Assembly (NCBI GenBank): GCA_025558075.1
Contig: JAHLKF010000018.1
Location: 186,001 to 250,000 of the forward strand
DNA: 64,000 nucleotides
From: Gaertneriomyces semiglobifer
Lineage: Eukaryota > Chytridiomycota > Chytridiomycetes > Spizellomycetales > Spizellomycetaceae
Direction of reading: 5' to 3'
Made by a program: the position numbers and the translations under genes. The stretch's first letter is position 1, and each line of letters opens with the position of its first letter. Below the pieces are notes generated by a model. That model was given only the letters and a program-made list of their open reading frames with translations, did not search any database and had not been told where the DNA came from. This document shows, in pieces, positions 1 through 11,883 of this stretch.

Positions 1-939
1 AAGTACGTTAGGGTGATGCTGAATGTTTTTCCGGTCGTCCTTGAACTGTTTCGAATGAAATTTTCAATGCGCGAGAAAATCATATCCTTTCCTTTCCGTC
101 GGCCATACGTCGTAAGATAGATGTAGGCTATCCGAAGGTGCGCGTAGTGGTCCCAGTATGGCAAAGTAAAATCCTCCAGCTGGTTAATGAACGTATCGTC
201 GGCCTCATCTTGCCTCTTCAGCCAAGAGTCAATTTTGGAAGTAGTAGACGGCAACAAAGGTTGATCGCCCGACAGGCCAGCCTTTTGATTCAAAACGCCT
301 CCCAACCAGTGAAAGGCATTTTGAAGGCCTTCGCTTGTGAACGCTGACACGGGAAATATAGTGAACACCCGTCCTTTGGCAATGTCCTTGACTGAATCAA
401 GCACATCTGCAAGTGACATTGTTGCCGGCATGTCGGATTTGTTTCCTAGCCTGTGATATACAAGTTCTTCAGGAGAGGCAGTGAAGATTCCAGAAATTAC
501 TCAAATCTTACAAAAGCACAGGAACGTCTGGAAGTGCCGTCATCAACATCGTTAAATATTCAACTGCTTCGGCAAGGCGTGCCCGATCGGTCAAGTCCAC
601 AACAAAGATCAAAGCCGAGGTTCCATCAAAGTAATACCTCAAGAGGGGGCGCATTTGGTCGCACCCTCCCACATCCCAGATCATTAGCTTGGTCTGTCCG
701 GCTTTGCAAGTCTCGACATTGAAACCAATCGTTGGAATGGTACAATGAACGTCCCTGTACTAGAGTTGGCGGTCAAGATCACATCGTATGATCCACTACA
801 TCTTGAAAGGGCATACCCCTGCTACACGAAGCAGAATCGCAGTTTTGCCACTGTTATCAAGTCCCAGCATTAACGCTCTACGGGACTCCTCACCAAGGGC
901 CGGGAACCATCGCTTCAAAAGCTGTCTGATAGCGCTCAT
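1..939 (-). CDS. Arf/Arl-family small GTPase with C-terminal extension (3' end cut by window edge)
   Basis: Translation from the ATG at 937-939 gives MSAIRQLLKRWFPALGEE followed by the P-loop GLDNSGKT. After a short intron comes TIPTIGFNVET (switch I) and then WDVGG (switch II, with the Arf-family WDVGG in place of WDTAG). Further on is a strand ending FVVDLTDRARL. This is the Arf/Arl GTPase layout: it binds GTP and usually acts in membrane traffic or cilium biology. An Arf protein normally stops near residue 180. Here the frame continues into an extra segment of 60 or more residues containing WDHYAHLRIAYIYL and YGRRKGKDMIF, and runs off the window start. The gene is head to head with TAN1, about 150 bp apart. 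The family call is firm. The subfamily and the role of the tail are unknown to me. Confidence 0.8.
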
Positions 940-1088
940 TAGGACTAGACGCTGTGGTATGTGTCAAATGTTTGCAAGCAACCCTTTTAAAATAATACAG
1001 CCCACCGTCGCGGTGAATCTGGTATTTATTTTTGCCCAGCCTGCAAAAGTAAACCACCAACAAATAACACCGCCTATTACTAGCAGTC

Positions 1089-2305
1089 ATGGCGAGCAAA
1101 AAGGCCACCAAGCGGAAAATAATGAAGAGCATGTATAACCAGGTGATTTATGATTGCACAAGGTCAATCGAGATTGTGCTTATGATGTGCATATTCCAAT
1201 GAGCCAGAGCGGTAGGAATCAGGTGGACCCTGGAATGCAAGGTATCCTGGTATTTTGCACAATGAACAAAGAAAAGCTCGCTGTAGCCGAACTAAGAAAT
1301 TGGTTTACGGATGTGTGTAAGTGCAATACCCATACCACTTCAAAGCCCCTCTTGACTGCAATCCTGCATAGTTTGTTGATGACACACCTGCCAAGGAGGA
1401 GTCAGATTCTGCTGACGATATTGAAGACTCACTTGAAAAAGAGTTGAAGGGGCTGAAAACGAGTCGCAGCGAACGGAAAGAGCAGTTCATGTGGTGTAAA
1501 ACGGACATGGATTGCATCGTCTTCTTACAGGTACCGAAAGCAAATTTCGCTGATGACATTGCCATTGGGCGGCCTTTCATTCTTCCTATTACAGACCCAG
1601 TCTCCACTTGCGCCGGCTGATTTTGTCTACAAAGTCCTATCGGATCTCGATCGCAATAAAGTCAAGAAAACCCGGTAGGGCGTGCCATCCGTTTAGGCCA
1701 CAAAACGTCGTGAAGCTGAATTTCCTAAAGGTACACAATGAGGTTACATCCAGTCGAGCGTACCTGTCGGGCATTCATGGATGATATAAAGGACTTGGCA
1801 AAGAAGATATGTTCTCCGCATTTTCATGTTGAAAATCAAGCCCCTAGAAAGGTCAGTTCTTTTGGTGGTAGGAAAGGCGGTATCAATGACTCAATTTGCT
1901 CATTGGAGAAATAATAGTGGGCTTGTGAGGCCAAAGTGCGATGGAATGATATTATTAAAAAGGACGAACTCATAAAGGAAATTGCAGACATTGTTGGCGG
2001 TAAGCACGTCGTCGATCTCAAATCTCCTGAACTGACCGTTATTATTGAGATATTTAAGGTCTGTGGCCGTGCTCATTTCAGTTGACGCTGCCGTTTATAC
2101 TGAATAAATTTTTCCGTAGAATATCTGCGCTATCTCCGTTGTACGGGGTTATCATGAGTTAAAGAAGTATAATATCGAAAAAATCTATGAAGGGAAGGAG
2201 ACACAAAATGGAACGTCTCAGCATGAGAAAACTGTAGTTGCGGCGAAACGCGACGCTACGCAGGTTACAGAAGAACCCGAATCAGGGAAAAGAACGAAAC
2301 GATGA
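1089..2305 (+). CDS. TAN1: tRNA acetyltransferase adaptor TAN1 / THUMPD1
   Basis: This encodes the THUMP-domain RNA-binding protein that, with the Kre33/NAT10 acetylase, makes N4-acetylcytidine at position 12 of tRNA-Ser and tRNA-Leu (known for the family). The start ATGGCGAGCAAAAAG gives a basic N-terminus. After an intron comes DPGMQGILVFCTMNKEKLAV, the typical TAN1 opening strand. Later exons give FMWCKTDMDCIVFLQ, SPLAPADFVYKVLSDL, HPVERTCRAFMDDIKDLAKK, and the THUMP core VKWNDIIKKDELIKEIADIV with VVDLKSPELTVIIEIFK. The last exon gives ISVVRGYHELKKYNI and a charged tail ending GKRTKR before TGA. At least five short introns are needed, and exact junctions were not all resolved. It is divergent from the Arf-like gene. 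Confidence 0.88.
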
Positions 2306-2427
2306 GCGGGTGTGCCAGTGCAACCGAACATACATATAGGCAACAGTGCCGGGCTTCCCATGTCATGAGAGTTATTATTTTTTAATGGACTGCTAGTGCT
2401 GGATTCGAGTGAGCGGTCGTTCGCCCC

Positions 2428-4096
2428 TCAGAAAGTGCATTGTATGAGCCCGTGGTCGCAATTACCGACGGCCCTGGAGTCTCGAAATCGGTCCCGTATG
2501 GAGTTGTCGTGGATATCGTGGCGGTGGGATCTAACGAAAAAGAAATCAGTTGCGTCGCCGCCGGCGATGTTATGCAACAACTTACCATGTTTGTACTCGC
2601 CCAATATTGGATGCACAATATGCGTAACGATGTAGCGTCGACTCCGCGCATTTTTAAAGATTGACAGATCGGCTAGTTCCTTCGCACTTGGCCTATAGAA
2701 CAATTTGGCTTTCAGGCGTAAAGGGTGCAGCATGCGCGATCACATACCTCAACGCTGGATCCTTCTGAATACACATGCCAACCATGCGGAAAAATTCATT
2801 GGACATAGCTTTCTTGCTAGTAATAGCTGGGCATTCATATTCAAGCTTACTGAGAAGTACCTGAGATCGACATAGTGATCAAAAGCTGCCAGCATGTACA
2901 CTTCAAAGACCATATATGGGCACCTTTAGTGGAGGCCAGTCGTCGAAGGGGGTTTTATTGAAAGCCAGTTCGAGAGCCGTGATACCGAAGCTATATATGT
3001 CGGCCTTCTCATCGTAGTTGGAATTCTGCGTAGCCAGTTTTAGTCACGCACCACATGCCTCTGCCCCATTTACACTTTCCATACCTGCGCCATCACCTCT
3101 GGTGCTGCCCATTCTATGTTGTCGCCGACAAGAGAGAACACAGATTGCACGTATTTTCCACCCCTAGCCAACCAGACCATTTGACGCAATCCAGTTATTC
3201 GAACTTCCCCACGGTCATCCAGTAGTATATTGTCAGCACGGATATCACTGAAGCGTACCGTCAGTAAATGCAATTGCCAATGGGAAAATAGCGTTACGAC
3301 TCACTTATGAATCATCTTGTTTTCATGCATGTACACCATGGCTTTCAATACTTCTCGTAGGATGGTGCACACCACCACTTCAGAAAACCCGTCGGGAAAA
3401 TGATGTTTCATTATGTTCCGGCATGATCCTTTACGCCAACAGTATCCCAAATCAGCATGCTATTTGAATAAATTCAGTATGACCGCGATGTACCTGCTCG
3501 CATTGGGTATGTGACATTCCACATCCGTTCATTTTCAACAAACGTTGTCAGATATGGGAGGATATTACGGTGGCTGCAGAGATTAGCATTTCTCACTGTT
3601 CGCTGTACGACTCTGATCAATCCTGAGCTCGTCTACTACCCTAAGTACATTACTTACGATAAGCTCATCGATCAGCTCAAAATCTCCCGAAAGAGCCAGG
3701 TCAGTATACTTTAATGCCACGTACTGGCCACTGGGCGTATGTCTCGCAAGATATAGGTATGAAATATCATCTACGCCGCCTAGTGTCCACCGGATCAGTC
3801 TTTCTGACAGTCCTGGCCATTACAAGAAATGGTTTAGTTACCAATGTCGCTCAGCAGCTCGTAATCCCGTATATCGTTCGTAAACTTGTGTCGTGCTCGA
3901 AGCTTCCGCGATTGAAAGATGCCAGACTGCCTGACAGTATGGGTTTGAGAAACTGTCAAATGAAGAAAGTATAAAAGCACTTTCTTACAAGAGACGATGC
4001 GTTCGAGTGCTGTCTGGGCCGTGAGCTCACAGGTAGTTCCGGTACAATGGAATCATCTCGTTTGAGTGGAGCGTGAGAGACTTCCGAAGATGCCAT
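2428..4096 (-). CDS. STRAD-like pseudokinase (STE20-related adaptor)
   Basis: Starting at ATG 4096 (MASSEVSHAPLKRDD...), later exons give NDIRDYELLSDIG, then DDISYLYLARHTPSGQYVALKY (a VAIK-like lysine is present) and SHRNILPYLTTFVENERMWN. Next is a C-lobe with ILREVLKAMVYMHENKMIHN joined to DIRADNILLDDRGEVRITGL. The DFG motif is replaced by TGL, exactly where animal STRAD has SGL, followed by a conserved arginine. WAAPEVMAQ and YSFGITALELAFNKTPFDDW follow. Missing DFG and an altered HRD (HND) suggest a pseudokinase. In animals STRAD binds and activates LKB1 with MO25, and that role here is inference. There are about seven introns. The C-terminal exon (RPSAKELADLSIFK...) was followed to its stop at 2428, but the last splice choices are uncertain. 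It is divergent from the UBE2U-like gene. Confidence 0.78.
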
Positions 4097-4276
4097 GATT
4101 GTTGAGGTATGCTTGCATGAAAATAGCCAAGATTAGTAGTTCATGCCAGCTTCATGCTGCGAGGCACGCTGGCGGAGGATGCTTACCTCATCATGCGCGC
4201 TCACACACTTTCCTGCCAGCGTTCTCTCTGCTCGCGTATTTCGACGACAGATCGATTGAAGAAAACCTTGGGAAGA

Positions 4277-5673
4277 ATGTCTTCCCGCGCGGCATTATTA
4301 CTGCAACGAGAGCAGTATAAGCTCAGCAAGAGCGAGCTGCCTTGGGTAAGTTCGTGCGTCCTCTGCCCGACGCGGGAGTATCAGTTGACATATAGTTTAG
4401 GGGGTATCCCTAGGTGTAGTTAAAAATGATATATTTCACTGGCAAGCCATAGTTGAAGGATTGCCAGAGACGCCTTGGGAAGGGGGTATATTTCAGCTAG
4501 AACTCTTTTTTGACGAAGATTATAATGAAGTTCCACCGGATATATATTTCGTGACGGTACCCTTTCACCCCAATGGTACGCTTGATCAGGTTTCTTCACG
4601 TACGGACTGCGTTCCTCAACATTGTCTCTATAATAATAGTGGATATGAAGGATGGGCGCCCATGTATACCGTTCCTTACCGACGAGAGTGAATGGAATTC
4701 GAACACACCACTTCCCAACATATTGCTTCAACTACAAGTATGTATATCAGTTTGTCAGTACCCATTCGTATTTCTCCTATACACTCATTCATAAGTTTTT
4801 GCTCGCGAATCCAGGATTAGATCAACCGGTGAACATCGCAGCTGCTGAAATCTATACCAGCGCGCCACATTTGTACGAGCAACTCATACGCGATTCAGTT
4901 ATTGCTAGCCGAAGGATACGTGGTAAGGTACTAGCCATTGACATGAGGTCTCTCGTAGTTGCGCTTAACCTAATTTTTTAGATGGCTTGCCGGCTTTCGG
5001 TGAGGAGTTCTCTGAGCTACACGGCATACCAACTGAGAATCAACCTCTTCCTCCGGAGGGGTTGTTGGATACGGAGGAGCCACCCAGTAAGCCCATTATT
5101 CAGATGGTCAGTTTTGACGAGTACTACGAAAAATGGAAAACGGTTGCTACGTCCCTACCAGCGCGGATGCAAAAAGGTTGGTCATGACGAGCGCGCTTTT
5201 CGCATGTATCCGTCAATGCTGACGCGATTGCAGATGTTGGTTTTCCAGGCGAAGTGATACCTCATAATGCAGACCCTGCATCGAGTTCCAACGCAGAATT
5301 CCGGGCAATGATGGAAAGGTTCGGACACTAAGTTGAATGGAAAGGTGCACTTACTGACACGAACGGCAGACAACGCGAACTGTGGTTTGGCAAATTTGAG
5401 CCAAAGAAGCCGAAACCAATAAAGCAATCATCTGAAGCCAGGCAGCGTGTCGAGGCTATGCGGAGACTGTACAGAATGCCTCCAGCGATCGCTGACCTCC
5501 CCATCCTACCGCCACTTCCGGATGGAGCGAGTAACCATAGTAAGGACGCGGCGTCTGTCGACAACCAGCACTCGCTCCAGGGTGATATCACCCGTAGCGG
5601 CGTGTACAAGGAGGAATGGGAACAAGATGCTGATGCTCTGCTACATTGGTCCGCCAGTTTAGGAACCGTTTAA
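4277..5673 (+). CDS. Ubiquitin-conjugating enzyme E2, UBE2U-like
   Basis: The start MSSRAALLLQREQYKLSKSE opens an E2 fold. IFHWQAIVEGLPETPWEGG, FQLELFFDEDYNEVPPDIYF and PFHPN follow. An intron joins G to TG, giving HPNVDMKDGRPCIPFLTDES, which holds the HPN motif and the catalytic cysteine (codon near 4655). Then come LPNILLQLQ and FLLANPGLDQPVNIAAAEIY. A C-terminal extension includes PIIQMVSFDEYYEKWKTVAT and ends near LLHWSASLGTV. The E2 core and the SFDEYYxxW segment after it resemble vertebrate UBE2U as I remember it. It should accept ubiquitin from E1 on the cysteine and pass it to E3-bound substrates. There are about five introns, including one just after the HPN motif. E2 identity is firm, the UBE2U subfamily is likely. 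It is divergent from the STRAD-like gene (180 bp). Confidence 0.85.
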
Positions 5674-5731
5674 TGCAACTTTTAGAGGTTTTGAATCCCG
5701 AATAGCGTATATTTTTGAAGGGTGATATGCT

Positions 5732-7228
5732 TTAACGATAGAATTCCAGCTCGATGTCCGACTTCTTGATATTCGCCCTGTACGCTTTTTCGATGTCTTT
5801 TGACAGAACAACGTAACGGTTGGCCTTCAGTTATGCGGGGTCAGATTACTGTGCTGAAATGGGAAATGTGCGCAAGATATGTAACATACCCGAACGGCGA
5901 ACATCCCTGCTTGTTGACATATCGATGCAATTTCAGCCCCGCTGAGCTTGTCAGGCCTTGACACAACTGGAAGCCAATCGTCAATACGCTTATGATATCT
6001 AAAATGCACAGCTTGCATTGCTTACACTCTTCCAAATCAACCTCCTCGGATAAACTCATCTTACTTGTGACAGTAGAAAAGATCATTCGTTTCTGACGTC
6101 TGTCTGGCGTTGGAAACTCTATTTTCCTGTCTAAGCGTCCTGGACGCAATAGTGCCGGATCTAATGTATCTGCACGGTTTGTGGCCATGATGACCTGCAA
6201 GAACAAGACATGTAAGAATTTATCATCGCCTCCCAATGCGTCTCAGCCTCTGACGCACCTTGACATTAGATGTTTGATCAAATCCGTCCATTTGGTTGAG
6301 GAGTTCTAGAAGGATACGTTGAACTTCACGATCGGCACCTGTTTGAGCGTCAAAACGCTTCGTGGCAATCGCATCAATCTCATCAATAAAAATGATCGCA
6401 GGGGAATTTTCCCGGGCCATTCTGAAGACATCCCGGACCATTCGCGGACCTTCACCAAGATATTTTTGCACAAATTCCGAACCGTTAACGCGAATAAATG
6501 AGGCCGTCGTGTGGTGAGCAACAGCTTTGACAAGCATCGTCTTTCCGGTACCAGGAGGACCATAGAGCAATACTCCCCGAGGGGGATCAATACCAATTTG
6601 ACGGTACAAATCGAAATGTGTCAGGGGTAACTCGACTGCTTCTCTGATTTCTTGTTTTTGTATGTCCAGACCACCAATGTCCTGGTAGGTGACATCTGGC
6701 TTCTCTTGATCTCCAAGCATAGTAATGCTGCTATCTGCCTCCGGAGGCAGGATATCTACCAAGGCATTCGAGTGTCTGTGAAGAGCGACTGACGAGCTGG
6801 GCTTGAGCAGCTCACGGTCGAGCGTGGAAAGGATCCGAACAACGTAATTCGAGCCGGTCGTTGATGCTACAATGCCGGTGTGCTGGTCGATCGGTTCCAA
6901 AAACTGTCCAATAACCAGTGGCACGGACTTGATTCTCTTCACTTCCTCTTGTGCGCGAACGAGCTCCCTCTTCAAATTCTTTTGCTCATCCTTGATGTAT
7001 TCTTCCTGCAATGAGAGAAATTCTAAATGACTTTGCAGCTTCTTGAGCTTAATGTATAGATCCGACTCGCTAAGTCCCTCGACCAGGTCTTCCTTGGCTG
7101 CCGCATACACGTTGTCCTAACGGATGAATGGACGCGAATGCAGTCTGTCAGATATCGTATGGTTCGCGATTATGAAACAAAACGAGACGTACCCCTTCCA
7201 CAGGAACCTTGCTGTCAATTTCTTCCAT
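5732..7228 (-). CDS. RPT3: 26S proteasome regulatory AAA-ATPase RPT3 (PSMC4)
   Basis: This is one of the six AAA ATPases of the 19S base that unfold substrates and open the 20S gate. Exon 1 (start 7228) gives [12 protein letters not shown]. After an intron follow the coiled coil ([35 protein letters not shown]), the OB region ([18 protein letters not shown]), and the AAA module with Walker A GPPGTGKT, Walker [11 protein letters not shown], the second region of homology [20 protein letters not shown], and sensor-2 [14 protein letters not shown]. The last exon gives [14 protein letters not shown] and ends IELEFYR. The [20 protein letters not shown] and terminal EFYR features match Rpt3. The intron after VDLEE splits a phenylalanine codon (T|TT) and restores FVSRPDK. 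It is divergent from the P5B ATPase, 262 bp apart. Confidence 0.95.
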
Positions 7229-7490
7229 TGTTCAACTCGATACAAGCGTTCGTTTCTGCAATTTCGCTACCTTTGGTGATGTCCTTCGTTCGGCGACGAT
7301 AGATGAAAGGCGTCTCGTCGCATCTCAGACACGCAATGCCTCTGCGTTATCGGTAACCCGCTTACGCAGTGTATTATGTAATCCACTCCGACCGCGCGCC
7401 TTGCGCTGTTTCGACCCGTGAGATTCTGAGCAGGTTCGAATGAACTGGCGCAATGACTACGTCCATCTACTGGTCGGTTGAGGTGATGGA

Positions 7491-10400
7491 ATGACACGAG
7501 CATTATCCGGCTTCCCGAACTGGTTGCTCTCATCTCTGCGTTCTTACGACTCCTTGGCTTCTGTGGACGAGGACAACATGGATACATTCTTCACCAGTGC
7601 CGCCCAGCGCAAACGGCAGGCCCAGCTCCTTTCTACACTTGCTTCTCACAATGAAGATCCAGCGCATCTTCCTCCGGAGTTTTTTACCCTCTCTGCCTTT
7701 CGGCAATCGACATTGCGTGCCATCATATACATCATGCTAAGTATCGCATCGGCGGGGACCTTGGCAATTGTAGGGCATTGGTACCCTTATGTACGAACGA
7801 ATATCATGCGTAAGAAGGCGCGTAGTTTTCGAGAGGCAGATTATGTTCTGCTTCAAGGGCGCAATCGCCGTTGGGCAGAGGTTGCAGTCAATAGAGAGAG
7901 TTCAGATATTACCGGCTCGGACGCTCGCATCGATCAGCGCACCATAATATGGTTCACATTTCGGAAACAGCGTTATGTGTACTCTCTGGCAACAGCTTCG
8001 TTTCAAGTGAGCGCGTTTATATTTTGCTTCGCTTGCCGCAGACAGTTGACCCATGCTTGTCAGCGACAATGTGGCCGGCTTCAGGCATCGTGTGCCGATA
8101 TGCACATGTTGAAGTGCGGATTAACTGTTAAAACAGCACGAAATCGATTGGCCTTTGATGGAGCGAACACTATACAGATTGATGATGCGTCCGTGATCAT
8201 GATGTTGCTAGGCAAAATCGTCCACCCATTCTATGTTTTCCAAGTCCTCGCTGTCACCGTTTGTGAGTATAAGCGTGACTGACATGGCCGACCAAATCTA
8301 ATCATTTCTATAGGGATGCTGGAGGCATATTATCCCTACGCGATATTGATCTTGCTCATGAGTAGCGCGTCGATCGCATGGGAGATTCGGGGGACCAAGT
8401 TGAACGAGCGGAATCTCCGCAATATGGCAAAATTTGAACGCACTTGCAAAGTAGTTCGAGACGGTCTTCATGTTGAAGTTCCAACTGAAGCACTCGTGGC
8501 TGGGGATGCAGTTGTCCTGGAGGACGATCCGGGTATTGTACCGTGTGATATGGTTTTGATACAAGGAGAAGCCATTATGGACGAGTCGACTTTGACTGGA
8601 GAGACTATACCCGTTGCTAAAATGGCGCTGACATCTGACCCCACCGCCGGCAGTTATGCTCCCGATCAGCACAGGGCCAGCACGCTTTTCGGGGGTAATG
8701 TACGATTAGATGTTGTTTGGTTGTACATGGTCAACTTCACATCCCGTTCTCATCACTTAGGATCAACTCTTATGCAAGTGAAAAGACGTTGCGATTTTGT
8801 TGATGGCGACCCTGCCGCCCCACACGCTATTGCCATTGTTACCGCTACAGGCTTTGCTTCTAGTAAAGGCGACCTGTTCCGTAGCATCCTTTTTCCCACT
8901 GAAATGGTGAGCGTGAAGCCCGCGCACAAAATGAGTACCGATTTTCTTTTTCAACTGTTTTTCGCAGCGCAATCAGTTTCAGAAAGATTCATATGCGTTT
9001 TTGAGCATGCTCGGTGCATTTGCTCTCGTTGCCTTAGTATTCCGCGTAATTAGTGGCCTACGCGACAGATTATCTACCTACAAGTTGATTCTTGAATGTC
9101 TGGACCTCTTTACTATTGCCGGTGAGAACTGACGTAGTTCACTCTGTGGGTGCGGACGGACTAAATTCCGCGTTCTCAGTGCCGCCCGCCCTTCCATTGA
9201 TACTTACGGTTGGCACTGGTGTTTCACTTGAGCGCTTGAGGAAACTACGAATATTTTGTGTGGACCCAGAGCGTATCAACCATGCAGGAAGGGTGAACGT
9301 TATGGCATGGTGCGTGTTTGTCGTATTTGTTGGGGTTTCGGTAAACCTCATACCTCAATTGTAGGGACAAGACGGGAACTCTGACAGAGTCAACGCTGCA
9401 ATGGGCGGGCATGGAGCCCGCCGACAATGGGAACTTTATTGGCTTCTCATCTCAGTTTCGTAACGACGGTAACATTGAATTAGTGGCAAGAACTTGTCAC
9501 TCTTTGAATATAATCCATGGGGAGACTGTTGGACATCCTGTGGACCTTGAGGTATTTCAACAGACTGGCGGGCATATACTGCCAGAGAATACCACCACGG
9601 GCGTTCGCGATCGTAATCTTCCTTTGGAAGGGATTGTCAGATTTTCGGAATCACAATCCGATATTGAAATTATTAAGCGTTTTGGATTTGATGCACACGT
9701 GCAACGAAATACTGTTATAGTTAAGATGGCGGATAGTAGTTCACTCATTGCTTGCGTCAAGGGGTCGCCTGAGGCGGTGAAGAGCATCTGCCTACCAGAA
9801 TCTCTTCCTGTCAATTACGATCAGGTCTGCCACCGATATGCTGTCCAGGGATTCTACATACTTGCCTGCGGAGTACGCCGCTTAGGCAATACCCTGCCAG
9901 AGGAGCCTCTTATGGCACAAATCAGCTCGCTAAGACGAGAAGAAGTCGAGACAAAACATGCGTTCTGTGGATTCATATTACTGGAGAACCGTGCGAAAGA
10001 AGAAAGTCGATTAGTGATAGACCGACTGAAAGCGGCACACATCCGATCCATCATGATGTGAGTAATGCCATGGTTGTTAAGCCAGGGAAGCACACGAACC
10101 ATGCTTGCTGACGCTTGTTCCCAGCACGGGGGACGGCCCATATACAGCCATCCATGTCGCGCGTAAACTTGATCTTTGCCAGAGGGCCTTATTGCTTGAT
10201 TTGCGTGACGGGGAGGTGGTGTTCTCGCCGGTATACGCAGAACCAGGTACCAAAAGCAGAAAGGTCTCAACTGCAAGCACAACCGCAACTCCGTCTACAA
10301 ACGCTACTGTTTTGGCAAGGCCATACAAAGGAGCAATTTCCAGCGTTTTCGCGGATGATGCGATGGATCGAGCTCAGGTGCATCCAGTTGAAGAGCTGAC

Positions 10401-11883
10401 CCGCCACCTTACACATGCGACAGAGCAGATAGAACTAGTCATTACCGGCAATGCTTTAGACGCTGTGCTCAACAAGTACGAGTCTCCTTTCGCCAACTGG
10501 TTGGTTGGACGTGTGCGCATTTTTGCTAGGGCGAAGCCAAGTCATAAAACTTGGATCATCGAGAAACTCAAGGAGCAGGATAACTATGTGGGAATGTGCG
10601 GGGATGGAACCAACGACTGCGGTGCGATAAAAGCGGCCCATGTTGGTATTGCCTTATCGGAAGCGGAAGCCTCAGTAGTAGCTCCTTTTACCTCTGGAGA
10701 AAAGTCGGTTCTGGACGTCTGGACGCTTCTTCGTGAGGGTCGCTGTGCTTTGGACACGTCATTCGTAGCATTCAAGTACATGATGTTGTACCCTGCAACG
10801 CAAGTGATAATGGTGTAAGTGATTGCTAATTTACCCTGGAAGTTGGTGGATTCCTGACGTCCTTTCGTCAGGGCCACACTCTACTACTTAGGCACCGAGC
10901 TTTCCAACAATCAGTACCTGTTCGACGACCTGTTCATCGTGGCGATGACCTCGCTACTCATGTTATATACCGGACCAGCCTCCAAGCTCGAGTCAGTAAG
11001 ACCGACTGACAGTCTCTTCAGCCCATCGGTATTAGCATCGGTCATTGGGCAGTTTCTGATCAACAGCGCCTTTTTCGCTACTGCCGTGGGACTCTTGGTT
11101 ACTCAGAAGTGGTATTGTTCCGTTAAACAAGCAACGAATGGCCTGGACAACAATTTTCAACCAGTGGATGGAGTGAGCTGGCCTTGCTATCCGTGAGTAC
11201 TGCGTAAATATTTGCGAGGTGATGTTCAGAAGCTAAGAAACGTCTTTGTTCCAAGAATCAATGTGTCAACCGACGTTCATAATGGCACCCCTATACGAAC
11301 CCACGAGAACACCGTCATATGGCTTTATACTCATTTTCAGTTGGCAATTGTACCCTTTGCGCTGACGCTAATTTCCAAGTTTCGCTTACCTGTTTGGACG
11401 AATTTCGGCTTTTCCGCGTACCTCCTGGCGCTGTTTTGTGCTTTGACGGGAATGCTCTTGTCGATGGGTCGGGAAGGATCCGGGTACGAGATTATGACAC
11501 GACTATTCTCCCTGAACACTGACATTCCTGGTGGTTTCCGGTTCGGACTGTGGTGCATGGCAATGGCCAACATGGCATGCTGCGTAGCATTTGAAATTTT
11601 GGTTGTCCAGGATGTAGTTAGAAGACGGATGACAGAGAAAGAAAATAGAAAGAAGCTAGAGAATGATAGAAAACGAGAGAGGGCGGTCGGTATCGGTTTG
11701 CCGGAGATGGACGCTCTCGACCACTCTCAATCGCGTCCTATATTCGGTATCATCACCAAGTTTGGATGGTGGAACACAGTGACGGAAGAGGACCAGCAAA
11801 GTCTGGTCACGAACTCTGATGTGCACGAAATGGAGTCTTTGCATACTAGTAGTATTATAGTTAGCGACGAAGACGCTGTGTAG
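7491..11883 (+). CDS. P5B-type transport ATPase (ATP13A/Ypk9 family)
   Basis: This is a polytopic P-type ATPase of the endolysosome/vacuole family; ATP13A2 and relatives export polyamines. Visible landmarks in order: N-terminal hydrophobic span LRAIIYIMLSIASAGTLAIV; HPFYVFQVLAVTV; YYPYAILILLMSSASIAWEI; actuator loop MDESTLTGETIPVAK; LFGG joined by an intron to STLMQVK; LDLFTIA joined to VPPALPLILTVGT. PPALP is the P5B signature in M4. Then comes VNVMAW joined to DKTGTLTE (phosphorylated Asp). The nucleotide domain includes GHPVDLEVFQQTGG and KGSPEAVKSICLP, then TGDGPYTAIHVARK and the hinge GDGTNDCGAIKAAHVGIALS. The C-terminal membrane segments end at TAG/11883. There are about ten introns. 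The residues before the phospho-Asp are AW rather than the usual CF. The reading frame is intact, with small exons around 8.0-8.1 kb not fully resolved. Confidence 0.9.
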
